NCBI GenBank assembly: GCA_027604005.1
Contig: JADGJT010000402.1
Span: forward strand, 1-10,138
Direction of reading: 5' to 3'
Source of the DNA: Dinochytrium kinnereticum
Taxonomy: Eukaryota > Chytridiomycota > Chytridiomycetes > Chytridiales > Chytridiaceae
Length of the DNA: 10,138 nt
The position numbers and the translations under genes were made by a program. Below the pieces are notes generated by a model. It was not told where the DNA came from. It saw only the letters and a program-made list of their open reading frames with translations, and did not search any database. Of the stretch, positions 1 through 7,635 are shown one piece after another. Each line of letters begins with the position of its first letter. Position 1 is the first letter of the stretch.

Positions 1-1099
1 TCGCGAAAGAAGCGTCTTCTGTGCGTCATGAACCCGTCCAAGTTCATGGCGGCTGAATACCTTATCAAAACGCGGGAAGCTGCAAACGATAAGATCATCG
101 TCTTCTCGGATAATGTCTTTGCGTTACTGGTGAGTTCTCTGTCTAGCACCACACCAGCCAACACGTGCAACACGTATTACGCACGTTTGGATAGGCGGCC
201 AGTCTTTTTCCTCCCGGTTTTCAACAATCACCCAATAACCCCAAAACCTCCGTCACAGCACTACGCCCGCCGGTTAAACAAACCCTTCATCTACGGTAAA
301 ACCTCCCACGAAGAACGCACCATCATCCTCTCCCACTTTCGCAACTCCCACCCCTCGTTCAAGACCATCTTTCTCTCCAAGGTCGGTGACACGTCGTTGG
401 ATTTGCCTGAGGCCACGTGCCTGATTCAGATCTCGTCGCAGTTTGGATCGAGAAGGCAGGAGGCGCAGAGGATGGGGAGGATCTTGAGGGCAAAGAGGAG
501 GAATGAGGAGGGGTTCAGGTCGAGGTTTTTCACGCTGGTTAGTAGGGATACGGATGAGGTGGCGTTTTCGGATAAGAGGAAGAGGTTCTTGATTGATCAA
601 GGCTATGAGTATAAGGTTGGTTTGTTTTTTTATTCTGCGTGGATCTGTGTTGGGGAGTTTCCTAACCCCAACCCCTCGTTACATACCATTTTTCTCACCT
701 GACCCCCTCCCTCTTTCTATAACCCCCACTCCCCCTCCTCCTAACCTCCAACCCCCCCCAACTCGCCCCCTAAACCCCCCGCTCTCGAAAACCAAACAGG
801 TCATCCCTGACCTCACCTCCCTGATCCCCGACTCGGTCCTCCCAAAGCTCCAACTTAGCCTCCGAAAACACCAGCTGGCCCTCCTCGATGAGATCCTTAA
901 GCAGAACGATGAGGCCGGTGAGGAGGAGGATGTCAACGTTGCTGAAGACGATCTGGCGTCTGAGTTTGCCAGAGCTGGGAAGGCCAAGAGTGGGAGAGGT
1001 GGTGGGGCGGTGGGGAAGAAGGGGCCTACGGCGGCTGAGAGGAAGTTGCATGAGAAGAAGAGGGCGGGGGTGTTTAAGATGTTGTATGGGCAGAAATGA
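1..1099 (+). CDS. XPB: TFIIH helicase subunit XPB (Ssl2/Rad25/ERCC3), C-terminal part, 5' end outside window
   Basis: Exons join 1-129, 259-615 and 800-1099, giving 261 residues and a TGA stop; the upstream two thirds of the gene lie before the window. XPB is the 3'-5' SF2 ATPase/translocase of TFIIH that opens DNA at promoters and in nucleotide-excision repair, in the nucleus. Visible landmarks, in order: the MNPSKF start of the second RecA lobe, motif IV-like [21 protein letters not shown] (read across intron 1), motif [21 protein letters not shown], and motif [19 protein letters not shown] with its arginine-finger residues. DQGYEYKV follows, as in other XPBs. The last ~99 residues diverge from human and yeast. 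They keep a helical [15 protein letters not shown] stretch, then a Gly/Lys-rich linker, and end in FKMLYGQK, similar in style to the family's basic C-terminal tail. All splice joins are phase 0 and restore the family alignment. Identity is very secure; the donor of intron 2 (gttggt) is weak but is the only one that keeps frame and homology. Confidence 0.96.
130..258 (+). other. Intron 1 of XPB in this window (129 nt, phase 0)
   Basis: The donor is gtgagt directly after the FALL codons and the acceptor is cacag before [10 protein letters not shown]. Removing it closes the gap in the conserved DNVFAL...RLNKP segment of XPB. An ataac-type branch candidate lies about 30 nt before the acceptor. 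The intron is a multiple of three and has no in-frame stop, so retention would insert 43 residues instead of truncating the protein. Confidence 0.9.
616..799 (+). other. Intron 2 of XPB in this window (184 nt, phase 0), very C-rich
   Basis: The donor is gttggt after the GYEYK codons and the acceptor is aacag before VIPDL. From about 660 to 790 the sense strand is dominated by C runs broken by ctaac-like motifs, which would serve as polypyrimidine tract and branch region. Unlike intron 1 it is not a multiple of three (184 nt), so retention would shift the frame. The flanking exons are purine-rich, so strand composition switches sharply at the boundaries. Confidence 0.82.
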
Positions 1100-1904
1100 G
1101 AGGAGGCGGGGGACGGTTTGGATGGGGTCGTGAATGTGGCGTGTGTTGGAGTTATGGTTTCGATCGTTTATTTTCAAATGGATCGATCTCAGCATTGTCT
1201 TTTCTGGAGGGGTCCTTTAGTAAGGTCGCCCCTTCCCGCATTTCTTTAGCCCCTACCTCCGCCTTTAGCCCTCCGCTTTTATATAGACATCTCTTCTGCT
1301 CCCTCTCGTACGCAAAGTTTCTTTTGGGGTTGGATGCCGAATGGGATTTATCTGGTCTCCACTGATAAGCATCATATAGAATACCATTGTTAATAGATCA
1401 TGTATACACTTCATTCCTGATCATTTCGAGTCCATCGACAGTTCCAGCCAATCGGCCTTGCTGCTAAGCGAGTAAAGGAAGTTTCAGCTGGGCCATCTAT
1501 TTGTTTATCCCCAAAATTATTTCCATATTACTTTTTCTCTTCTACCAATAGTCACTGTCAGTTATTCTCGATATGATGGGTCCCAATGAGGAGGAAATGA
1601 GTCGATCAGAGCCATGCGATTCTCAGGAATGCGTCTGCAAGGACGTTGACTTAATCAAGACACTTTGGGATTCTTACAAATGACCCCCGCCTTTCTGGTT
1701 TAATTGTGGCATTTTATACCTTTAAATATACATGTGCTTTCCCTTTTAACGAGTTTGGTTTATTGCAGAAAAGGGTTGAGGAAATGCCAAGTCACATGCC
1801 TAAATGATCAGGACGGAGGAGGGGGAGTATGAATCGAATAAAGGAGTTTTTGCCACGCTCGCTGAGATAGCCTGTCCAAAAAATGCGTCTCCAGACCCCT
1901 TCAC
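1100..1904. other. Convergent intergenic region between XPB and the RGS gene
   Basis: These 805 bases separate two genes that point at each other, so both 3' UTRs should lie here. No homologous protein is visible in any frame. Items seen: a TATATA element at 1280-1285 followed by a pyrimidine-rich stretch, which looks like a small plus-strand core promoter; a 36-codon ORF at 1573-1683 preceded by a good 3' splice-site sequence ending at 1551; a second acceptor-like ttattgcag at about 1768; an AATAAA on the minus strand at 1764-1759 and one on the plus strand at 1837-1842. No tRNA or snRNA was recognised. Confidence 0.6.
1759..1764 (-). terminator. Candidate poly(A) signal AATAAA for the RGS gene
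   Basis: TTTATT on the plus strand reads AATAAA on the minus strand, about 140 nt past the RGS stop codon, a normal distance for a fungal 3' UTR. No closer match to the hexamer was noticed. Fungal poly(A) signals are degenerate, so this is only a candidate. Confidence 0.4.
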
Positions 1905-4230
1905 CTACTCATGCCCACCACTGTCATAAGTCGGGGTTGGCGATGACGACTCCACAACCCTCCTCCGTAGATCCAACGCCGGATGCCTGACCCTCCCACT
2001 CGAACCAGCTGTAGCCGCAGCAAGCCTCGACGCAGACGAAGAGATCCTGGGAGGGGGATCTGGACTCTCCGTATCGCGTCGTGGGGAGGGCGATCGGCTG
2101 TGGGCCATGCTAGATACCCTTGGAGGGTCAAGCATCGTGAAGCTTGGGAGGGTGGAAGAGAATGATGGGGAGTCTGGGAGGAAGAGAACGGGGAGCATTG
2201 AGATGGGCGCGTGAACTGCATCTAGTAAAGGGGATCCGTGGACGGGCGAATGGGATGGAGAGGTGTTGCTTTTGATGGAGGTAGAAGAGGTTGATCGAAT
2301 AGGGTTGTTGAGGGAGGTTGAGCGGCCAGAGTTTGCCATAACTGGGCTGTAGGTGATGGAGTGGGCAGGCGAGAGAGGGGAACCTAAGGACGAGGAGCGC
2401 TCGCTGGTGAGAGAAAGACCTGCGACTTGCTGTAAGGAGCTAAGAGTGAGCGGTAGCGTCCCCGCATTTCCCACTCCGTTGGAGGAGATTGAAGGCCCCG
2501 CTGAAGAAGATCGGGGAAGCAATGGATGGGCATCCGAAATAGACCTTTGATGGTGCCTTATGTTTGGAGCTGAGACCCCGAGCGACCCAGTTGGGTGGGT
2601 GTATCCTCCCGACATACCCTGATGCGAGACATAGCCTCTCAGAGGCAATGGAGAAATTGGAGGGGGTGATACCCTCCCCCCCGAGCTCCTTTCAATTCCC
2701 AGGCCAGTAGTAGAACTTTTAGAGTTGGTCTCTAACGTTAACACCCCGTGCAAGGGCTCTAATGCCCCTGCCGAATATGGGTGAGTCGGACGGGGGGAAA
2801 TAGACTTCGTAATGCCAAACGATAGCAAAGAGTCTAAATCCATTGTATCTGACCTCACAATCGCCGCGGATTCGGTTGATATGTTTAGGGACTTTCTTCT
2901 TATCAATAAAGGAGATGCTGCTCGTTTCGTTGCCGCTCCCGCATTTGTGGGGGCCATCATCGCCTTTCGAATTGGGGGTTTCGGTGCATCTAGGACAGGA
3001 CTTGCTTGAGGAGAAGGGTAGGGGGAGGGTAGATGACCTGAGGTGGAGTTGACTGAAAACTTGGACGAGGTCATTGAGATTGGATAGGATGGAGAAGAGA
3101 TGAGCCGTGAAGTGCTAGGGTTGCCGAAGTCGAATGAAGCGGCCACATCTAGCGACGCTCTCCTCGTTGATGAATGTCTTTTCAAAGTGCCTGAACCAGA
3201 TGATATAGAAGACTGTGGGTTTAAGTTGGAATCCTTCATGATCTGAATGTACGCGGCCTGCGCGTCCAAGTCCAGCTCAACGGAGGAGGGAGGTGCGACG
3301 AGTTGCTGAAAACTCATTCGCCTTCTTAAAGCCACCGACTTAGCAGTATCTGGCTGTGGGGATCCAAAACGCCTCGGCCTTTCGCTCCGAGGGTAAGATT
3401 CACCTTGACTCGACTTGCTGACAGCAACGGCAATAGGTCCATTCTTCTCACGGTACGCAACAAATCCCCTAAAGGTGTTGAGGTAAAGCAACGAGACCAC
3501 CTCATCGACCGCCTGATCAAACACATTGCTCTTGAATCCTGTGGCGCCGTTGGTCGCCTCACCCTCCTTTGCACCTCCAGATCTGTTGCCTATCTCCGTT
3601 TGAATGCGATTCCGAACCGACCCGGGAATATTCACTTCTAATGGCGCATCCCTCGCCAGGAAGGTTGCATGAAAGTAGAGAAAGTGGGCTACGAGATCTT
3701 GAGGCACAGTGATGATAGGAGCGAGGTGGGACACTGGGCTGTTGAGGAAACGAGATAAAGCCCAGGTGCCCGAGGCTTCAAGGCCATTTCTGTAGCTGGG
3801 ATCTACGTCCGAAAGCAGATCCTCCAGCTCGACAACCGATTCCCAGAAACGAATATTCTCCATGCAAAGATCAACAGTCTGGCAGCATAGAAAGGTCAGA
3901 TATTGCTTGACTTTGACAGGATTATTTGATGCAAACCATCTCCCATGGTTGACTTACCAAAGCGTAGTGCTTAAACTCGCAAAACAGGGCCCACTCAGTT
4001 AAGATTCTCTCGAATCCATCTTTGCTGAATACTAGAGGCGCAAAGGATGAATTGCCAGTGTGTTTCATTAGTGTCAATCGCCGGTCCGTATTTCCCTTCT
4101 TTGAGGCCAGAGGCGCAGCCGAAGAAGTTGATCCATCCAGTGATGAGGCTCCATTTGATTTTGAAGAGCCAAAAGAAGAAGATGATCCAAAGGACGTCCA
4201 GTCCTTCAGCGCTTTCCTCGCCAGAAGCAT
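1905..4230 (-). CDS. RGS-domain protein with long Ser/Pro-rich C-terminal tail
   Basis: Exons are 4230-3958 and 3878-1905, giving 748 residues and a TAG stop. RGS proteins bind active G-alpha subunits and speed up GTP hydrolysis, ending heterotrimeric G-protein signals at the plasma membrane. The RGS box spans about residues 68-236: DGFERILTEWALFCEFKHYAL, then across the intron TVDLCMENIRFWESVVELEDL (the ENIxFW helix that contacts G-alpha), a HFLYFHATFL helix, and finally FDQAVDEVVSLLYLNTFRGF, which matches the FDEAQ...Y..FL end of the fold. The box is longer than the usual ~120 residues because of inserts before the last helices. From about residue 240 to the end the protein is low-complexity, rich in Ser, Pro and SP/TP pairs (for example RSPSPRRDTESP), so probably disordered and phosphorylated. 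No membrane segment or DEP domain is seen. The ATG at 4230 is the first in frame after a TAG about 40 nt upstream; an extra upstream exon joining at the tttag there cannot be excluded. Confidence 0.87.
3879..3957 (-). other. Intron of the RGS gene (79 nt, phase 0)
   Basis: On the minus strand the donor is gtaagt after the codons for HYAL and the acceptor is gctgccag before TVDLC. A ctgac branch-like motif lies about 20 nt before the acceptor. Splicing joins the first RGS helix to the ENIRFW helix with no gap relative to other RGS boxes, which is why this intron is trusted over starting the protein at the internal ATG at 3863. Confidence 0.88.
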
Positions 4231-5245
4231 CCTTTCCGACAGACGCCTCCAGCTCCTCTGGTTGCTAAACTAGTTATCTCTAAACGCCGATGCGGATGGA
4301 TGCAGGTTGCGGCGGATCAAGCAGGACAGGTAGCGTCTCCAAGGAGGTGAGAATGCGGATTGCACTCGTTTTTTTCTTTTCAGCGCTGTTGCTCAGTGTG
4401 CGGTTTTCGCTTAGGGCAGGGTTGGTTGTCTTGATTCCTGAAACTGGCTTTGAGCTGAAACGCCAAACACCTGGTATCACCTTCCGCAGACAACCCCCCC
4501 CCCTACAAGCTTAAGGGGGATGTCTCAGCTGGCTGCTGAGGAAAGAGGCGAAAGGAGGGACGGACGGCGGACACTCCTCTGGCGATCTGCTGCGACAACA
4601 TGCGATAGTTGGTAGTCGCATCATTGCATGGCTTCGAGAGCATGGTCTACTGCCGAGCAGCGTTCACTTGAACCACCTGCAGAGATTGCTAAACGCAGAT
4701 GTTCTGCTGACAGATAACTTGCTCCTCGCATCTGCTTGGTTGTCATAACATAAATTGAAGTGGGGGTCCTCAACTGCGCACAGATTGTCTATCAATCAAT
4801 CAAAGCCAGAACTACTGGCAGTAATCTAACACAACCACGTAACAGCAACCTCTTTACCACTCAAACTTCAGCAGCATCTCATTCTTTGGCTTTGCAACTT
4901 TAGTAATCGTTCTCACTCTGAATTTAGCAGCCAGATTGACTTTCGCTCATTTGCTTTCTCGCTCTTTGTGACTGCAATACAAACACATACGGCGCTGTGC
5001 CTCTGAATCTTCCGTGTCCTTTGTCGTTCTTAAGTGCACCTAAATTGCATTTCACGATGGAGTAACTGTCGTAGATCTATTGAAATGATCCCCCAATTCA
5101 TCTCGCATGGTAGAGCCGCAATCACGGCATTTACTGCATATTGTTTTTATTACCGTTCAATACTGAAGAAATACAAAACATAGAATGATTGGATGCCGAT
5201 TGTCCACTTCCGGCCGTAGGCACTTCCTTCCAGTGCAAAGAGAAA
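4231..5245. other. Upstream region between the RGS gene (minus) and the candidate peptide gene (plus)
   Basis: About 1 kb without a recognised protein. Nearest the RGS start is the likely RGS promoter and leader, with a C run near 4493-4503, a 6-bp hairpin CTCAGC/GCTGAG at 4524-4540 and an inverted repeat ATGCGA/TCGCAT at 4600-4621. From about 4702 to 5056 the plus strand contains no ATG and is pyrimidine- and CA-rich, which looks like a plus-strand promoter plus 5' leader. Short plus-strand ORFs follow at 5057 (ATG GAG TAA), 5085-5183 (32 residues) and 5186 (30 residues); these could be uORFs or chance. Confidence 0.5.
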
Positions 5246-5483
5246 ATGTTTTCCTATATCTTAGCGGTCCTGACTAGTTGGCTCTTCAAAAATATGCATA
5301 TGGCCAAGGCTTTTTTGAACTTCGCGCTGATCCTTGCTGCGATTCTTTGCGTAATGTAAGAGGATGCATCTGTTTGCTGATGGATTTTCATTTCATGTGC
5401 CAAACATATGTAGGGCCGACACCACTTACGCTTTCCGAGTCCGCAAGCTGAGGAGGCTAGTAAATGCTGACCTGGACAACTGA
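5246..5483 (+). CDS. Candidate small secreted or membrane peptide, two exons, no known family
   Basis: Exons 5246-5355 and 5414-5483 would encode 59 residues. I do not recognise a family. The first exon encodes two hydrophobic stretches, FSYILAVLTSWLF and AFLNFALILAAILCVM; the second looks like a signal-peptide core if translation starts at the in-frame Met at 5300 (preceding ATG context is better at 5246). A signal peptidase could cut after VMA or TYA, leaving a short basic peptide FRVRKLRRLVNADLDN with a dibasic RR. Support for the gene model: the reading frame meets a stop exactly one base after a gtaaga donor, a 58-nt intron with a ctgat branch motif and tatgtag acceptor follows, the second exon continues in frame to TGA, and AATAAA lies 106 nt downstream. 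Against it: the short length, several upstream ATGs, and no homology. It is tail-to-tail with the ZZ-serpin. It may be chance. Confidence 0.33.
5356..5413 (+). other. Candidate 58-nt intron of the small peptide gene (phase 2)
   Basis: The donor gtaaga and acceptor tatgtag are both good fungal sites, and a ctgat branch-like motif lies inside. Without removal, translation stops at TAA immediately after the donor. The existence of the intron depends on the small gene being real. Confidence 0.38.
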
Positions 5484-5588
5484 CCACAGACGGCTATATA
5501 CTTGCTGCTCATCCACTCAAGCCGGCGGTTTTCCTATCAAAGAAAGACACGAGCCTTTGTTTTAAGATCTCTGTAAAAATATGAGAGC

Positions 5589-5594
5589 AATAAA
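5589..5594 (+). terminator. Candidate poly(A) signal AATAAA, plus strand
   Basis: A perfect AATAAA lies about 106 nt after the stop of the candidate peptide gene and about 30 nt beyond the stop codon of the opposing serpin gene. It supports a plus-strand transcript here but is a common hexamer in AT-rich DNA. Confidence 0.4.
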
Positions 5595-5622
5595 AAGATA
5601 TAGACAAGATTTCTATATGTAT

Positions 5623-7323
5623 TTAAGCCTTATTGGCAACATCAAAAACAGCGGCTAAGAAAATCGTGTCGACTGCGTCTTGGGTCTCAAGCCCAACAGA
5701 AAACAGAAAAGGCCGATCCACTTTAACACTCACCTCTAGTTGCGTATGTCCTACTCCCCCAAACCCCATCATAACAGCAGTAACAGCTGCAGCCTCCGTT
5801 CCGGCTTCATCCACTTGGACAAAAACCTTTTGAATCACAGAAGAGATATGGAGATTTCTTCCTCGGAGTGACTGGGTGGAAAGCATGTCGGAAAATGGCG
5901 CGACGTCCGGATCAGGAAGAAAACTTGGGACGAGGTGGGGATGGCAGGAGAGAAATTTGGTGAGATCCATGTCAGCTTGGTCAGTCTCTGCTTTGAATTT
6001 CGGGAGTTGCAATTTGAGGTTCGTGTGGCTGGATTGGCTAGCCAAGTGCGTGTAGAGCGATAGTAAACTTGAGGTCGACGCGGTGCTCGATTGAGAGAAG
6101 CATGCGATCAGGTCGGGCAACGATATGTGAGGTTTAGGAACGATGATGAAAGCTGACAGCCTTTGCGTCGAAGGCACTAAGTCTATCATTGCGTATGGGA
6201 TTCGAATTGCCTGTAGGGTCTCAGTCTCTACGTACGCAAAGCGTCCTGTCCGAGACATCATCTCGCAATTATAATAGACGGATGGAACAGCGTAACCCTG
6301 AGGGTAAAATGGAAGGGAAGTGGACGTCAGCAGTCGGTTAAAGGGGGTTTCCCATTTCGCTTTCAGATAGATCGCATTCAAGAGGATAATCCCAATATCG
6401 TCTCTTGGGGGAGGCGGAGCGTTCAAAATGGTGGAAATCTTTCCGCGTGTTTGAGTATGGCACCAGCTATTCACTGTGTCGACCAAGTGCTGTGGATCAC
6501 CAGCCGAAGACACGGAAAAAAAGCTAGATTCGAAAGACGCCCGGCATATCTGTTGATACTCCTGCGAGAGCAACGCAGCCGGTTCTAATGTACTTCGAGT
6601 TGGATCGATGAGAACGACAGCGTTGGCAATAGACAGAGCACCTTGACGCATCGCGTTCTGAGCCTTATGAAGGTCGTTTAGCACAGCTGCGGCACTATCA
6701 AGAAGGATTTGGTGAGGACGCCGCTGCGCCATGACGGCCTCTGAGTTGCAGCATCCAAGCTCTTTAAGTAGACCTTCATGAACCAATGTCCCTGAACGAG
6801 CTCCTGCTGCAGCCATTGCCAAAACTATCCATAGGCTAAAGGGGCTGAGAGCAACGTTGCGCATCTCAATAGAGACATCACAACCTAAGGTGAATAAAGG
6901 CTGTTGAACTTGAATTGAAACCATCTGGGAGAGAAGACCCAGAGTCATATTGCTTCTTGCGACCTTAGGACTGATACCAAGAAACTGCGGAACCACTGAA
7001 TCAGTCATTTCGGAGGACACAGATCCCCCACCACTCTGCTGGTAAAAAATGTCCGATACGAGTGGATACTCCAGACGGAACCCTTGAGCGAGAGGTACTT
7101 CAAGGTGCAGAAAGACGTGGCTCAAGGGGTGGTGGACAAATGGATTCCTGCCGAGGAAGTGAAAGTCGGGGGAGCTTGCTGAGAGAGCAGCCATGGAATG
7201 CTGGCTGTGGCAGGAGCGACAGAGGTCGTAGTCTACGCAGTTTATGCATTTAAAGCGCGCGCCTTGTATAGGGTTCATCCCGCAAACATCGCATCGAATA
7301 CTGATGTGAACCTGGACATGCAT
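5623..7323 (-). CDS. ZZ-type zinc finger fused to a serpin (serine/cysteine protease inhibitor)
   Basis: One exon encodes 566 residues. The start is the ATG at 7323 in a near-perfect context (CCCACCATGC); the frame is open upstream only through a GTG. Residues 11-71 form a ZZ zinc finger: pairs C11/C14, C26/C29 and C35/C38, the VDYDLCRSC signature, and a late histidine pair near H65/H69 (HHPLSHVFLHL). ZZ fingers usually bind protein tails or modified peptides. Residues ~125-562 are a complete serpin: NVALSPFS, the helix-F-like VDTVNSWCHTQTRGKI, LLNAIYLKAKWETPF with the breach Trp, LQLPKFKAETD, IQKVFVQVDE, and the RPFLFSVGL end. The hinge EAGTEAAAVTA carries the P15 Gly and small P12-P10 residues found in inhibitory serpins, so protease trapping is expected. 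The reactive loop that follows is Met/Gly-rich (VMMGFGGVGHT); by loop length P1 falls at the first Gly of GG, with Phe at P2, so the target is unclear. No signal peptide or membrane segment is visible, suggesting an intracellular protein. The serpin core is longer than the usual ~375 residues owing to Ser-rich inserts. Confidence 0.94.
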   Translation of the reverse strand: MHVQVHISIRCDVCGMNPIQGARFKCINCVDYDLCRSCHSQHSMAALSASSPDFHFLGRNPFVHHPLSHVFLHLEVPLAQGFRLEYPLVSDIFYQQSGGGSVSSEMTDSVVPQFLGISPKVARSNMTLGLLSQMVSIQVQQPLFTLGCDVSIEMRNVALSPFSLWIVLAMAAAGARSGTLVHEGLLKELGCCNSEAVMAQRRPHQILLDSAAAVLNDLHKAQNAMRQGALSIANAVVLIDPTRSTLEPAALLSQEYQQICRASFESSFFSVSSAGDPQHLVDTVNSWCHTQTRGKISTILNAPPPPRDDIGIILLNAIYLKAKWETPFNRLLTSTSLPFYPQGYAVPSVYYNCEMMSRTGRFAYVETETLQAIRIPYAMIDLVPSTQRLSAFIIVPKPHISLPDLIACFSQSSTASTSSLLSLYTHLASQSSHTNLKLQLPKFKAETDQADMDLTKFLSCHPHLVPSFLPDPDVAPFSDMLSTQSLRGRNLHISSVIQKVFVQVDEAGTEAAAVTAVMMGFGGVGHTQLEVSVKVDRPFLFSVGLETQDAVDTIFLAAVFDVANKA

Positions 7324-7498
7324 GGTGGGAATCACGGGTTATCAAGGGCAGCGTAAAGAGCAGATGAGTGCAGCCTCGATATGAAGTAGCCAGAGGATAT
7401 TGGAATCGACGAATGAAGGACGCCGTCGCAGGGCAGGGATGAAGTAGGCAGAAGGAAGCGTCGCAAGGAGACCGCCTCGAACTTTGAAGCCAGCCGTC

Positions 7499-7513
7499 GT
7501 GTGAATGTCACAC
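7499..7513. promoter_or_regulatory. Dyad GTGTGA-N3-TCACAC, possible transcription-factor site
   Basis: A perfect 6-bp inverted repeat with a 3-nt centre, located inside the divergent promoter, 176 bp from the serpin ATG and 123 bp from the NoxR-like ATG. A related dyad follows at 7541. The cognate factor is unknown. Confidence 0.4.
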
Positions 7514-7540
7514 CTACAGCTGGGTGGGCGTTTCGACGTG

Positions 7541-7554
7541 TGTGACTGATCACA
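7541..7554. promoter_or_regulatory. Dyad TGTGA-N4-TCACA, second copy of the half-site pair
   Basis: A perfect 5-bp inverted repeat with a 4-nt centre. It shares the TGTGA half site with the dyad at 7499, and the two centres are about 41-42 bp apart, close to four turns of B-DNA. This places both on one face of the helix. Confidence 0.4.
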
Positions 7555-7635
7555 ACCTCCTCAGACCACCAACAACCGCAACCACTGGCAGCTCATCTCA
7601 CCCGAGCAGCGACGGACAGCGACGCACCGGCGACG

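Larger units (their letters stand above)
7324..7635. promoter_or_regulatory. Divergent promoter between the ZZ-serpin and the NoxR-like gene
   Basis: Only 312 bp separate the two start codons, which face away from each other, so both promoters and 5' leaders must lie here. There is no obvious TATA box. Two palindromes built from TGTGA/TCACA half sites sit at 7499-7513 and 7541-7554. The overlapping open frames in this stretch show no protein similarity. Confidence 0.65.

Noticed and set aside
660..780. Telomere-like CCTAACCCC/AACCCC strings
   Set aside because: Irregular C-rich polypyrimidine sequence inside XPB intron 2, not a tandem telomeric array.
593..799. Apparent N-terminal Pro-rich extension of the frame ending at 1099
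   Set aside because: This part is XPB intron 2 read through; XPB homology resumes only at 800.
1096..1365. 89-codon ORF overlapping the XPB stop codon
   Set aside because: Gly-rich low-complexity start derived from XPB 3' sequence, no family resemblance, and crosses the TATA-like element.
4290..4514. Plus-strand ORF of 74 codons containing a signal-peptide-like MRIALVFFFSALLLSV stretch
   Set aside because: The hydrophobic part comes from a T-rich tract in the likely RGS upstream region; the remainder has no similarity, and no promoter or intron model supports it.
5254..5487. 77-codon minus-strand ORF opposite the candidate peptide gene
   Set aside because: It starts at GTG, has no similarity and is the shadow of the plus-strand frame.
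7324..7335. Serpin frame extended upstream to a GTG codon
   Set aside because: GTG is not a normal eukaryotic start, whereas ATG at 7323 has an excellent context and precedes the ZZ finger directly.
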